Assembly (NCBI GenBank): GCA_963662155.1
Contig: OY759261.1
Coordinates: 67,050,681 to 67,114,680, forward strand
DNA length: 64,000 bases
Source: Lamellibrachia columna
Lineage: Eukaryota; Annelida; Polychaeta; Sabellida; Siboglinidae
Direction of reading: 5' to 3'
The notes under the pieces were generated by a model. That model had not been told where the DNA came from, made no database searches, and saw only the letters and a list, made by a program, of their open reading frames with translations. The position numbers were made by a program, and so were the translations under genes. Shown piece by piece: positions 49,500 through 63,527 of the stretch; the first letter of the stretch is position 1; each line of letters begins with the position of its first letter.

Positions 49500-52400
49500 A
49501 TGGCGATGCGCCTTAAGCTAAGCTTAGTTTTTGGGTATAATTTACTACTAGTAGTAGTACTAGTTACCAATGCAAATAGCCGGCCTCTTCAAGTTGCGGG
49601 TACACGATTTATTTTGTAACTAATCAAGTTTCAAATATAATTATACTAGTAATCATTATGTTGTTATTTAAATGTAATGATGCCTTTGCAAACAGGATCC
49701 ACTTTGCCTTGGTCGATATGTTGATGGTGTATCATACAAAGCTACATACCAGTAAATGCAATGGAAACAAAACTTACGGTTTCGGGCCTAGGGCTACGCA
49801 ACCATAACCATATGCAACTACAATCAAAGAGCGTAGAATATACGCTCTTTGTTACAATCAATAATATATTGCGCCAGTGCCAGTGGTTTACTAGAAAACT
49901 TTGTTGAACACACATCTTAATTTCATGGGCCGCGCCATACTGTTAGATAATCCTACGTCGCGAGTGCTTGTACAACGTCTAACAATGTTCGCTCTCCAAA
50001 TGAAATTCTATTTGCAACCACCTATTTGCCAACATGATATGACTGACCTAGCATTTCGCTTGATTGAGAGTTTGTGTTGCTTCGGCCCTTCGATTTCGGT
50101 CAGAAATACTTAACGCGTCACAGCGGAAGTTTAGTTTCGCCGATATCCTAGAACTCTACCAGACACTTATTGATCACCCGGGTCACCATGTCAATCGCTA
50201 GAAAAAAATAGATTTTACCAGAATCTCCCACTTTTAGAACTAATTCTGAGTAAACTACTGGCATGATAAATAAATACAAGTAATACTGGCATGATATTCC
50301 TGATTGTAGTTTTATTAGTTTTTATTATCTCTTCTATATAATATAGATAGTAAGTCATGCGGTTTAGCTACTCAGGGCAATTGACTACGCTTGCAATCTC
50401 GCTCGATCCCGCCGTTCTAGAGTAGAGGCGTCATCAGTCGGATATACGGGTCACCGGGAGTACAAAAGCCTGACACGTTTGTGCATATTTTGGTATGGAA
50501 CACTAGTCACGTGACTAGTGAAACACTCAATACACGTTCTGTACATATATGTAAAAATATACCATTTTCAAGTTGAGCGAATTGAGGTATACACCCCTTT
50601 CCTCTTGGGATGATAGTTTCATTCCACAATAAATGACAGAACTATACTTTTTTTTTTAAAAAGGCGTTACTGTATAATATACAGTGGAATTGGTGGACTC
50701 ACGAGGATCACTATTGAACGTTGGTCCGAAGCGAGAAACCCACATTTAAATAGTTGAGCTCAAAGAGATTGTTTTTCACAGTATTCTTAAAATATTAGCA
50801 CTGTTTTCAAAATAAATGTCACATTTCATTTTGTTAGCGCGTTGAAAACAATGGAAACTTGAATATGCAAACCATTTGTGCCTTTGCTAACAGGGGCCCG
50901 CATTGGTCAGTATGTTATTGGTGTAGCCTACACACCAGTAATTGCAATGTAGAGTGTGTAATGATAATAATATGAACATAATAAAATAATAATAGAATAA
51001 TAAAAAAAATTGTAAACTGAAAATAGAAAACGACAACAAAACATGTTTTTACAGCTACGGACTCTTTTCGGATGGTAAGGAAGAGAAACAATTGATAAAA
51101 CGTGTGGCGTGGGCATTCTAGTACTGTGCATGGTACGAGTGTGGACAATGCGTTTACAAAATGTGTAATGATGGCTTAGTTGTAAAAATGGATGTGAAGA
51201 GGCCTACTTTTGCAGGCACAGATTTAAATAGACACAAGTCGGGTGGTGTTTTGAAACATCCTTTATATATAGTCATTTAGACAATAAGGCGCCATGTAAA
51301 AGCACAGACGTAGTGAGATAAGTGGAGAAGATGATTCTCTAGAAAAAAAACTGTTTTAATAAAACAAATGTAAACTTTATGTAAAATCTTGGTTAAGGGG
51401 CCCGTTTTTCATGTTGTTCCCCTGTACCATCTGAAGTGTAAAATATGTTGCGACTGGCATCCTTGAGCAGGGATGACATGTTGGATTCTCACAACCTCGG
51501 GGCACGATATCATCCAGCGTCTCAGTGCACCGAAATCTTTTGTTAAGCCAACAACTTTCGCTGATCATTACTGTGTTCATTGGACGGATCAGTTGCCATC
51601 CTGGAAAACCTGCTTCTCATTTTGTGTACAACGAACTTTCCTGCAGAGTCCGCTACAAAGACGGCGCGAAGATTGTCTAGCAATGGGCAATGTGCACTGG
51701 TGGTCACCTCTTTAGTTGGTTTAGTAATACAGACTGGAATGCAAACATTCATGGCGTTATCTTGTTCAGCGTTTCTACATAGAGATCGAGATCACCTTCA
51801 CGCGACAATCTAATGAAGAACAACAGTAGGATTTGCATTTCTGTAGTCTTCAACCAATGATGCAAGTTTACATTTGGGCTTCAACGTTCTGTGCACCATC
51901 CAGAAAACTGCAAGCTGACTTGGGATACTTGGGTGGTTCAGATTAAGAACGGTCAATTAAATAAATGCACTCTACTGCTGGTCAAAAATTATAATACTAA
52001 ATAATGTATGCGTAGGCATTAAGATAACTGAAATGAAACATTTCTACACAAATATGTACATTAACACTTACAACTGGCGGCCACCTTAAAAAATAGGTCA
52101 AGTTCAAGGTTAACACATGTAAGTACCAACGTAGTTCCACATGTGTACAATTTATTTGGGACATATATAAGCACTGTACAACATGCCATGGTTTTTACAC
52201 AAAATGCAATTTTTTTGCTTTCCTGTCATACAGCGCCAACCGCCGTTACGCCAGTCGCCACAACGGCAGCCGCCACAGCTTCATCAATGATAAGATGTTG
52301 GTATTTAAAAAACGTCTAAATATTGGGTTGGTAAAAATCAGAAAATAAACTAAAAAATATACTTAAAAAAAAGTTATATTTATCAGACTGATTAGTTCAG

Positions 52401-55400
52401 ATACAATCTATATTCACGCATACAAATCTTCAGAATTACGAAATATTAATCTAAAGTAGTCAAAGCTTAATTAACAACGTGTCCTTGCTGTTACCATAAA
52501 GTAATTATTTTTTTGCAAACATGGAAGTTGTAAATATATATAAATAAATAAATATTATTTTCAACACTGACCAAGGTAAATTTGGAATATTATGCAAAAT
52601 ATACGGGCTACCTTAAAATTTATTAAAAGTGTGTAAAGACTTTGGTCATACAGTTGTAGAAGCTTATTTGTTTCCGTTACCTGCCAAAGACCAGAAAAAG
52701 AAGCAATTTCTTTTTAAAAAATTGCATCATGTACATATGTAAACCAATAAAACCTATGAAATGTTACCAGTTTAAAAAAGATAAATTGTCAAAAAATATT
52801 ATTGTAATTACTGATAACCAGAAAACATTTGGTAACAGTAATCACAACCTATTTTTAAAAACCAAATTGAAAGTAAAACCTCTATTTTTTTTGTTCTATG
52901 GGAGAGTTGGTCCATTGTTGACAAATAATGAATAAATATTAACATAATTATTAATTAAATCACACGTGCTTCCAAAGTACTAAGTGTTATGACAAATGTT
53001 ACAACCAATAAAATCATTATGATTCAATACTTTTGCATGGTTCGGACTGGCGTACCATTTTGCACATTTCAACGATGATAACGGGCAAATAATAAATACG
53101 TTCAATAGTATTTGTTGTATTTCGTTTGCATAAATAGCCAAGTTGCACGGGACAAAAAGGCAACCAATGCAAGAGCTTATGACTCCTTGCACGACCCAAT
53201 CACTTATGACTCCTTGCACGACCCAGTCACTTATGACTCCTTGCATTACCCAGTCACTTATGACTCCTTGCACGACCCAGTCACTTATGACCCCTTGCAC
53301 GACCCAGTCACTTATGACTCCTTGCACGACCCAGTCAAATTTTGGTATTACAATGCTATGGCAATGACAACTTCATGCTCCCAAAATCATGTACAACTGC
53401 CGGTTTCACGAAGCGTTCGTATGTGGACAGTTGACGTAGATTGCGTAACTAGCAACAGTCATAGAACATTTAACAAGATTGCCATCAAAAACTAAAACTT
53501 CCAGGTGGCAAGTGGACAAGGTAACCATTGGCTTATCGAGAGTCCAACTAATTGTTTCATCTACGCATAGGCCGCTTTTATCAGACATCTATTTTATTTT
53601 TAAATGTATTCACACTACTAGCATTAACACACACATTTGACCGTTTGTTTCATTCATTTATCACCCTCTGAGAATGAGTACTTTCTCATGTCCAACCTAC
53701 AATGTTCCTTAACTAATGCTGCTTTTTGTCCTCTGGTTCTACTGCCTTCTTTAAGTTTGAAGAACATATTCCTATCAATATCCTCTTAACCGTTCACTAT
53801 TATGAGCCCCCTCATCTTCGTTGTTTTTGTTTGACGTGTGTCGTACATCAAGACGAGGAGGAAATACATTTACTTTGCTTTATTATCGCGTAACCTTTGA
53901 GATAGTTTATTAAAATGCCGAATCCGTGAATGATGCTGCTGTAACCGACGATGTTGATATTAGGTCGATAAATTAATAAACTTTTATCCACTATAGTTAT
54001 AAACATGTTTATGTTTTTGTTATTACAGTAACACAATTAGCTCTGCTGAATTGTGTTACAATCGCTACAATTGATAGTTCAGTGTAGTATCGACGATATC
54101 TATCGAGAGATCAATATATTATCGATCGTATTGCATCGGCACATCGGCTATTGCGATGCATCGATAGTTCGATACATGGTTACACCCCTAATTGCTTTCA
54201 GGGGAGTTTCATAACGATCGTGATAGTATCACAGAATAGCGAATAGCCAGGAAACAGTCCCAAACCTTTATTGATGGGTGGCGCAAACCTTAATTGATGG
54301 GTGACGCTGTGAATATTACGTTTATGCAACAATATTTACTTGTGTGTATATTAGTTTGATTTAACTGGCTGCTAGCCAAATAAGTTTACACTTCTCTGGT
54401 ATCGCAATAGTATTGTAATAGTTGTACAGCAATCGCGATACTATCGTAATGCTATACTATCGATACTTATCTCAGTAGCATAACAGAAATACAATTACTT
54501 CAAAATATAAATTACAATGGTCAATTGTAATAGTTCCTAGGTTGAGTACAACTACGTTATTTTATAAATGAAGATTACACATACCATTACTGCTACTTTT
54601 TAGACAGGATTTCAAGTGAATTCATGCATTCTTGATGCCATCTTTGGGTACAATTACAATGGTATAATACAATGATCAATTATAATTACTCAACCTTATA
54701 CAAAAATAATACAATTACATCGTAATGTAATTATTGACATATTTCGCAATTACTAATAAAACATTACACCCAGCCCTCGTCAGCAACAGACCAAAGGTTT
54801 TCCAGCTAATGCTTTGCTAAATCTGTCAGTATTCCTATGCACAGCCATACAGCAGAGCAATGTTTGTGTAAGTCACACATTACCACAGCGTAGAGAAATG
54901 AACTGATGACCTGGGAACGGGTTTCGCGGAGACAGGATCGACACTGAGAACTTATTCATACCACGTTCTGTTGTAGCAATGAACTGTAGGAACATAGCGT
55001 TCAACAAAGTTGTATCAGCAACGACACCGAGTGTCGCTGCAAGATCCACGCAACAGACCAACGGCATTCCAGACTTCGCCTGTTTGCCCGATCAAAAGAT
55101 GGCGTATCCTGAGGTGGTCGTGGACTTTGAAGAACAGACGGAAGTCAGTTTTCTGCACATATTCGTAAAGAAAACAATGTCTACGCGTGAGTAACCCTCG
55201 CCAAATGAAAGTCGAGTGGCTGGATGGATGGGTGGGTGGGTGGGTGGGTGGGTGGGTGGGTGGGTGGGTGGGTGGGTGGGTGGGTGGTCGAGTGGCTGGA
55301 TGGGTGGGTGGGTAGGTGGGTGGATGCATGATCGCGTAAATGGGTGGGTGGGTTGGTCGGTTGGTCAGTGTATATACACGTGGAATGGTAGGTGGGTGAA

Positions 55401-55530
55401 TTTATGTATGGTGGTGGGTGGATTTTATCTGAAATTATAGAACTGTGGATGTAAGACTATGTGATCGGCGACCCATTAAAAATCACGCAGTGAACGTTAC
55501 GTGAAATAAAACTTTCATTATATTATTACT

Positions 55531-55613
<83 letters not shown>

Positions 55614-57679
55614 TCTTGTAGTGGTTGCCTTTTTGTTCCGTACAAGGACTTGCAACTCGGATAGTTGTGAATGCGTATTCATAGAAGGGACGTGGATAGG
55701 AGTATTCGTAGAAGGAACGATGGGGGCAGGGGTATTCGTAGAAGAGAGTGGGGTAGTAGGTTTGATTTTCATGCCCAATTTACTCAGGTGTATAAGTAAG
55801 TGTTTGACAAAAGACATCGACATAATTACGTGAAAGAATAATTTTTTCGAGCAGCGTATTTGACTACTTTCCAGACAGTTGGCGTTGTGAAATGAATATG
55901 TCTGCGAGGGATGAAATATTCCAGACATTCTTGCCTGATGAGAACTATTTTGTTACATAACTTGAGATTGTTATCCAGGCTTTGGCTTTTTGTATTTGTA
56001 TGTTTTATAACACTTGTTATTTGGAAAACATCATGGTTCTGTTTTACATCTACAAACAGCACAGCACAAGTTTCACCTTCGTGTTGGGTTTCGTTCGTCG
56101 GGAGACTTGGAAGTTGGTGTAAAAACAAAGCCTTCACCGCTAGACATGATCTGCAGCGAGTACCATGATTGGACGATGAGCGCAATCATCACGATCCACT
56201 GCAGACACTACGCCAAGAGTCGCTATCTTGTCATACAAGGGATCGGAAACATGAATCTACCCATCTGTGAAATAAAGGCATATTCTGGTAGGTATTGTCA
56301 TTGGGCACATCGTTAGGATATACCAACCACGTTAGAGACTACCCCGATTAACTCCTGGCCAGGCTTGTTAACAAAGGCAAATGCATTTGAATGCGCATTT
56401 GAATGTTGAGCATTTGAATGCGCATTCAAATGCCTCCATGATGTTTTTAATGCATTTGCATTTGAATGCGACCCACAAACATTTGATTTGTCAAATGCAC
56501 AACCAAATGCGCAATCAAATACATGCGTAATTCTTTGAATAATTATTATTGTTAGATTCACTTTCACAAGTTCACAACGTGCCATTGGAAAAATTGCTCT
56601 GTAGTGAGCAGTACCCTCAGCTGATTATGAAATCATTATCTGACCTGTGAATCCATTTTCACAACGCACTCTTTGAAAAAATGCTCTATAGGTCAACTGG
56701 TCAATGCCTGAGCTGTTATTTATACATCACGAAAAGACCAACTGGTCTATAGGTTAATGGCTTCAGAGGTTACCTGTTCATTGAAACAATGCAGACAAAT
56801 TACTCCCTTTTGTTGTGTTGGCACTGTTCGGGTGGGTTTGAGAAAGTAAACATTAGCAATGCCAGTCCTGAATATTTACAGCCAGAGAGAGAGAGTGATT
56901 AGTGGTAGCTGTAACTATTGTCTTGGGTTCCCCTTCAATTCTGGCCTACCTGAAGGATTAGCCTTTCATTCCCTGCCATGGTTCCTAGTAAACTGTCAGT
57001 TGTTTATTCCTCCCATTTCCACCACCTCTGCAGGCCTGGAACTGTGTGACTCAGTGTATGACCCAACAGACATGTGCATGTAGTGGGACTGGTATGTAGT
57101 GGTACTTAGTGGTTACAATAATGTACTACTGTATTTATTAAATAAATGAATAATGTGTTTGTATATATTACGTTGTTTTTTTTCCAAGGAAAACAAATTG
57201 TTAATATAAAGCCAAAACATTTGAAATTAATTCAGATGCATTTGAAATGTGTAACCAAAACATTTGCATTTGAATGCGACCCCAAAACATTTGCATTTGA
57301 ATGTGTTGACATGCACTTGTTAACAAGCATGACTGGCGCCTTTGGTGCATAACATAGCACTGATGTAAAGGTGAAATCGCGTGATTTTTTCAACGGATGT
57401 ACAACACGTAATTCGCGCGAATTTTTGTGCCGTGAGATGGAGCAATCGCGTATCTATGCCAACGCATCGAAGTTAGTCAAACGTCAGAACAGCCGATGTT
57501 TGCTTTCCGATGCTAGTGTTGTGATTTCTGTTTAGTGGTAAGGGTTATTGTTGGAATGATGTATTCTTAGCTGAGAGTAATTCTTTCCGACACTGAAATT
57601 TCAAGTTCTTCCGCCGATGTATATGTATGATTATATACACACACGCACAGAGAGGGGGATTCTTGATATGTATAAATAT

Positions 57680-57734
<55 letters not shown>

Positions 57735-57777
57735 TATACATAGATACATATCTATATATATATATATATATACACAC

Positions 57778-57870
<93 letters not shown>

Positions 57871-57871
57871 G

Positions 57872-57926
<55 letters not shown>

Positions 57927-57932
57927 GTATAT

Positions 57933-58001
<69 letters not shown>

Positions 58002-58008
58002 ATATATG

Positions 58009-58074
<66 letters not shown>

Positions 58075-58206
58075 TTTTCGGATTAATAAGACACCGCTAG
58101 CATGTTTTCCTCCATACTGTTATAGCATTCTACCAGTAGGCATGTAGGTTTGTACAAAATACGATTATTGTTGTCTCCCATTCAGTGTGCTAAAAATTTC
58201 ACAATA

Positions 58207-58247
<41 letters not shown>

Positions 58248-61200
58248 TGGGGGGACGGCTCAATGTCCAACCGCTTAATACACCACTGCTGTCGTGGACT
58301 CACAATTGTGTGTAGGATGAGAGCTGAATTAACTACCGGTAAAACTAGCTCTGACAATGAAGCAAAGCTCTATGGTCGCCTTGTCTGGGCGGCGCCAAAT
58401 CAGACGTCATCATTATTAACTGTCGTTGTTTTTTGCCGACAGACGATATTTGCGAGAATCTGGCTCTGGGGAAGGTCGCCCGCATGGTGGAGACACCATC
58501 CGATGAAGATAGGAACCGTTACCCAATGGCAGCCGTAGATGGCTATAAGTATGAATTTCGCCAATGCGTTCTCCTCGAGACAGATGCTACACGACAACTA
58601 GACCCGTGGTGGAGTGTGGACCTAGGGAAGGATCATATCGTAGGCGCTGTGAACATTTATCATCATAGTACTCGTAAATATATGCTTTTGTGTTCTACCT
58701 TTACACCACCGTTCAGCATATCACCACATAACTTCCCAATAGCCCACGCTGGACTGGAGTGATACTTATATGCTGTTGGAACATATATATATATTCCTAA
58801 ACTTATTACGTGAGTAGATTTTCAATATTTTGTATTATATATAAAGAGTATGTATGTGTGTCTCAACCTTGTAACTTGTAAAAAAAATGCCACTGACCAC
58901 AGTTGAATATTGCGAGAAATCTTGAAGAACAAACCTATTGCAACAGCACTCTCATCAAATGCTTATTTATAAGATGAGGAACATATACTTTTGTTCTGTG
59001 TCTACCTGAGTTTTATCGAATACATCAAAATCAAGTGCTATTGTCCCCCAATTGGCCACTGGTGTCCACTTTAAGTGGAGGTACATTTCTAGGAGTATCA
59101 ACGCATACTGAACAAATAGGACGAATCGAAAGGTAGCGCTAAGAATCGGACATTTGTAAACATGCCGCAGTGATACGTTGAAAGCGTAGAACCGACAGTA
59201 GCACATGTGTAATTATCCTGCAGTGACGCATTGAAGGCGTAGCACCAATAATAGGACAGTTATAAACATCAAGCAGTGACATGGTGAAGGCGTATCACCA
59301 AAAGTAGGACAGTTGTAAACATACCTCAGTGCTACGTTGAAGGCGTAGCACCAATAATATGACAGTTGTAAACATACCTCAGTGCTACGTTGAAGGCGTA
59401 GCACCAATAATATGACAGTTGTAAACATACCGAGGTTTGTTTTCATCTTTTGCAGGTTGCGTTATAGTAAGTTTCGGTAGGGGAAGTCCCAAAGCTAGAA
59501 GGCCAACAAGCAATTATGAGTTGTTTCACGTGGACACCTCTCGGTGCAAACACCTGTGTGAGGACAATGCACGCTGCGAAGGTGTTGATATCAATTCCAA
59601 CAAACCAGAGTGCTTCCTACACGATATAAGTGACAGTACGCAAATTAAGCGTTCTCCGACGGTAAGGGGTAATTACATATACTATAAGGCAGATAGACCA
59701 TGCGGCACCCTTCAAGGGACTGGTCCGAAGCTTAACTGGGCTTATTCTGAAGGAGCCAATAAGCTGTATAGAAGAGGTAAGTAATAATCAAATTGTCGTT
59801 TCGGATTTATTTGCTTATTTAACATCGGAAAATAACATTTCTGAGTACATAAGAATATTTGAGAAGGAATTCAGGTGACACAAAACACTCTAAATGCGTC
59901 TCGTTGCGTGCTTGCATCCATACAGATAGCGCAGCTCTAATGCATATCATCATGTATCTGCATAGACAGTGTAGCTCTAAAAACATATCACCATGTACCT
60001 GCATCCATACAGACAGTGCAGCTCTAAACACATATCATCACGTACGTCCATACAGCAGCGCAGCTCTAAACACATATCATCACGTACCTTTATCCTTACA
60101 GACACTGCAGCCCTAAACATATATCATCACGTACCTTCATCCATACAGACAGTGCAGCCCTAAACACATATCATCACGTACCGTCATCCTTACAGACAGT
60201 GCAGCTCTAAACACATATCATCACGTACCTTCATCCATACAGACAGTGCAGCCCTAAACATATCATCACGTACCTTCATCCTTACAGAGAGTGCAGCCCT
60301 AAACAGATATCATCACGTACCTTCATCCATACAGACAGTGCAGCCCTAAACACATATCATCACATACCTTCATCCATACATACAGTGCAGCTCTAAACAC
60401 ATATCATCACATACCTGTGTCCGTACAGACAGTGCAGCTCTAAACACATATCATCACGTACCTTCATCCATACAGACAATGCAGCCCTATACACATATCA
60501 TCACGTACCTTCATCCATACAGACAGTGCAGCCCATAACACATATCATCAAGTACCTTCATCCATACAGACAGTGCAGCCCTAAACACATATCATCACGT
60601 ACCTTCATCCATACAGACAGTGCAGCCCTAAACACAAATCATCACGTACCGTCATCCATACAGACAGTGCAGCCCTAAATATATATCATCACGTACCTTC
60701 ATCCATACAGACAGTGCAGCCCTAAACACATATCATCACGTACCTTCATCCATACAGACAGTGCAGCCCTAAACACATATCATCACGTACCTTCATTCTT
60801 ACAGACAGTGCAGCCCTAAACACATATCATCGCATACCTTCATCCTTACAGATACTATAGCCCTAAACACATATCATCACGTACCTTCATCCATACAGAC
60901 AGTGCAGCCCTAAACACATATCATCACGTACCATCATCCATACAGACAGTGCAGCCCTAAACACATATCATCACGTACCTTCATCCATACAGACAGTGCA
61001 GCCCAAAACATATCATCACATACCTTCATCCATACAGACAGTGCAGCTCTAAACACATATCATCACATACCTTCATCCATACACGCAGTGCAGCCCTAAA
61101 CATATCATCACGTACCTTCATCCATACAGACAGTGCAGCCCTAAACACATATCATCACGTACCGTCATCCATACAGACAGTGCAGCCCTAAATACATATC

Positions 61201-63450
61201 ATCACGTACCTTCATCCATACAGACAGTGCAGCCCTAAACACATATCATCACGTACCTTCATCCATACAGACAGTGCAGCCCTAAATACATATCATCACA
61301 TACCTTCATCTATACAGACAGTGCAGCCCTAAACACATATCATTACGTACCTTCATCCATACAGACAGTGCAGCCCTAAGTACATATCTTCACGTACCTT
61401 CATCCATACAGACAGTGCAACCCTAAACACATATCATCACGTACCGTCATCCATACAGACAGTGCAGCCCTAAATACATATCATCACGTACCTTCATCCA
61501 TACAGACAGTGCAGCCCTAAACACATATCATCACGTACCTTCATCCATACAGACAGTGCAGCCCTAAACACATATCATCACGTACCTTCATCCTTACAGA
61601 CACTGCAGCCCTAAACACATATCTTCACGTACCTTCATCCATACAGACAGTGCAGCCCGAAACACATATCATCACGTACCTTCATCCATACAGACAGTGC
61701 AGCCCTAAACACATATCATCATGTACCTTCATCCATACAGACAGTGTAGCCCATAACACATATCATCACGTACCTTCATCCATACAGACAGTGCAGCCCA
61801 AAACATATCATCACATACCTTCATCCATACAGACAGTGCACCCTAAACACATATCATCACATACCTTACAGACATTGCAACCCATAACACATATCATCAC
61901 GTACATTCATCCATACAGACAGTGCAGCCTAAAACATATATCACGTACCTTCATCCATACATACAGTGCAGCTCTAAACACATATCATCACGTATGTGTG
62001 TCCGTACAGACAGTGCAGCTCTAAACACATAATATCATCACGTACCTGTGTACGTACAGACAGTGCAGCTCTAAACACATATCATCACGTACCTGTGTCC
62101 GTACAAACAGTGCAGCTCTAAACACATATCATCACGTACCTTCATCCATACACACAGTGCAGCTCTAAACACATACCATCACGCACCTGCGTCTACCTGG
62201 TGCAGCACATTCAAACTAATTTGTGGTGAAATCATTGTTGTAGTTGAACCAACTGAAGTCAAAGTAGGCATTGTGCTTGTGGACGACGCACCTACTCCCG
62301 GATCAGAAATGGTGCTAGACAATAGTTTAGGATGCTTGAGCGGTGTATTCTATCGCTACAAACCCTGTGGAGTCACGTCTATCGAATGCAGAGGTTCAGT
62401 AACGGGTCGTCATGTGGTCTTTTTGTGGAAATCCTCTTACAAAATTACATTCTGTGAGATAGAAATCTATACTAGTAAGTACAGGTTGCAAACAATTAAC
62501 TATACAATCTGAGAAAAACTTTCATCAGCGAATGAGTAAACAACTGTGTAGTAGATTATGTTCTTTTGCGTTACAAGAAATGCAATTGTCTTGACCAGTT
62601 GTAAGCACGATGAAAATCGCTAATTGTTCACGAACCACTTGTTGAAGCTTAATATTTTATTATTATTATTAAAACACGTTTTATTTTTATTATATATTTA
62701 TTATTATGTTATTATTATTATATTATTATTATTATATTCCTATTTTGTGCTAAATTTATTTTACAAGAATTAGTAGTAGTATTTTGAGATATATTTGTTT
62801 ATTTAGCAATTCTAGAACATTTGATTAATGTTTAACATGCTGATATTGATGTGAAGCGCCACAAATTATCTTGGATCTGACACTACGACTAATACAATAC
62901 ATTATTATTATTATGTCGTTTCCACTGCAAATCCACGTACACTCTTTGAAATTAATTTATTCAATTGTCATGTTGAATTGAGTTTAACTTAAAATTGATT
63001 TTATTTGGCAATATAAGAATACAAAATGCAGCTAACAACAATTCATGTCTGGACGCCTGTAAAAACTAGACAATTAGTTATTACATCGATACATCAAAGC
63101 ATATCACCACACAACTTCTATGTTAGCCCACGTAGGGGATTTGATTGATATATGCTTTTGAAATCTATGATATCCTAAACTTATGAGTAAATAGAACGTC
63201 AATAGTGTGTATGTCAGCGAATTGCCAAATACTCCTTTGGAGGTTCTCGTTGCGTCGAGACTGTTGCTCCGTCGTTGCCTCGTAGTGATGGTGCAAACAA
63301 TGAATGTGCTTATAATTATTACTACAAAATTATTATTATTATTATTGCTAAAAATGCATAAAGCGCGATATATCTTGGATGTTCATGGATGCGTGCAAAA
63401 CATACGTGCAATCCTATTTTTTTTTTATAATGTTATAGTTATATTATATA

Positions 63451-63527
<77 letters not shown>

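Larger units (their letters stand above)
49600..54976 (+). other. First intron of the lectin gene
   Basis: From the donor gtacac at 49600 to the acceptor ttctgttgtag ending at 54976. Contents: an 11-bp-arm hairpin near 49827-49853, the palindrome at 50501, the 27-bp array at 53176 and hAT-like MITE ends between 54046 and 54780. Open frames around 51380-51810 on both strands match nothing I know and overlap each other; no call is made there. Confidence 0.6.

Noticed and set aside
51377..51813. Overlapping open frames on both strands
   Set aside because: No recognised domain, no splice-site support, and frames conflict; may be old transposon sequence.
53112..53495. 127-codon plus-strand frame with Tyr-Asp-Ser-Leu-His-Asp repeats
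   Set aside because: Generated by the 27-bp array; not linked in phase to the lectin-gene exons.
55518..55928. Minus-strand frame with a long poly-Ala tract
   Set aside because: Reflects the (GCC)27 repeat within a lectin-gene intron.
57617..58147. Tyr-Ile repeat proteins
   Set aside because: Pure (TA)n microsatellite.
59930..62185. CRISPR-like array
   Set aside because: No unique spacers: whole 47-bp units repeat in tandem, in an animal intron. The same applies to the 25-, 40-, 72- and 75-bp arrays.
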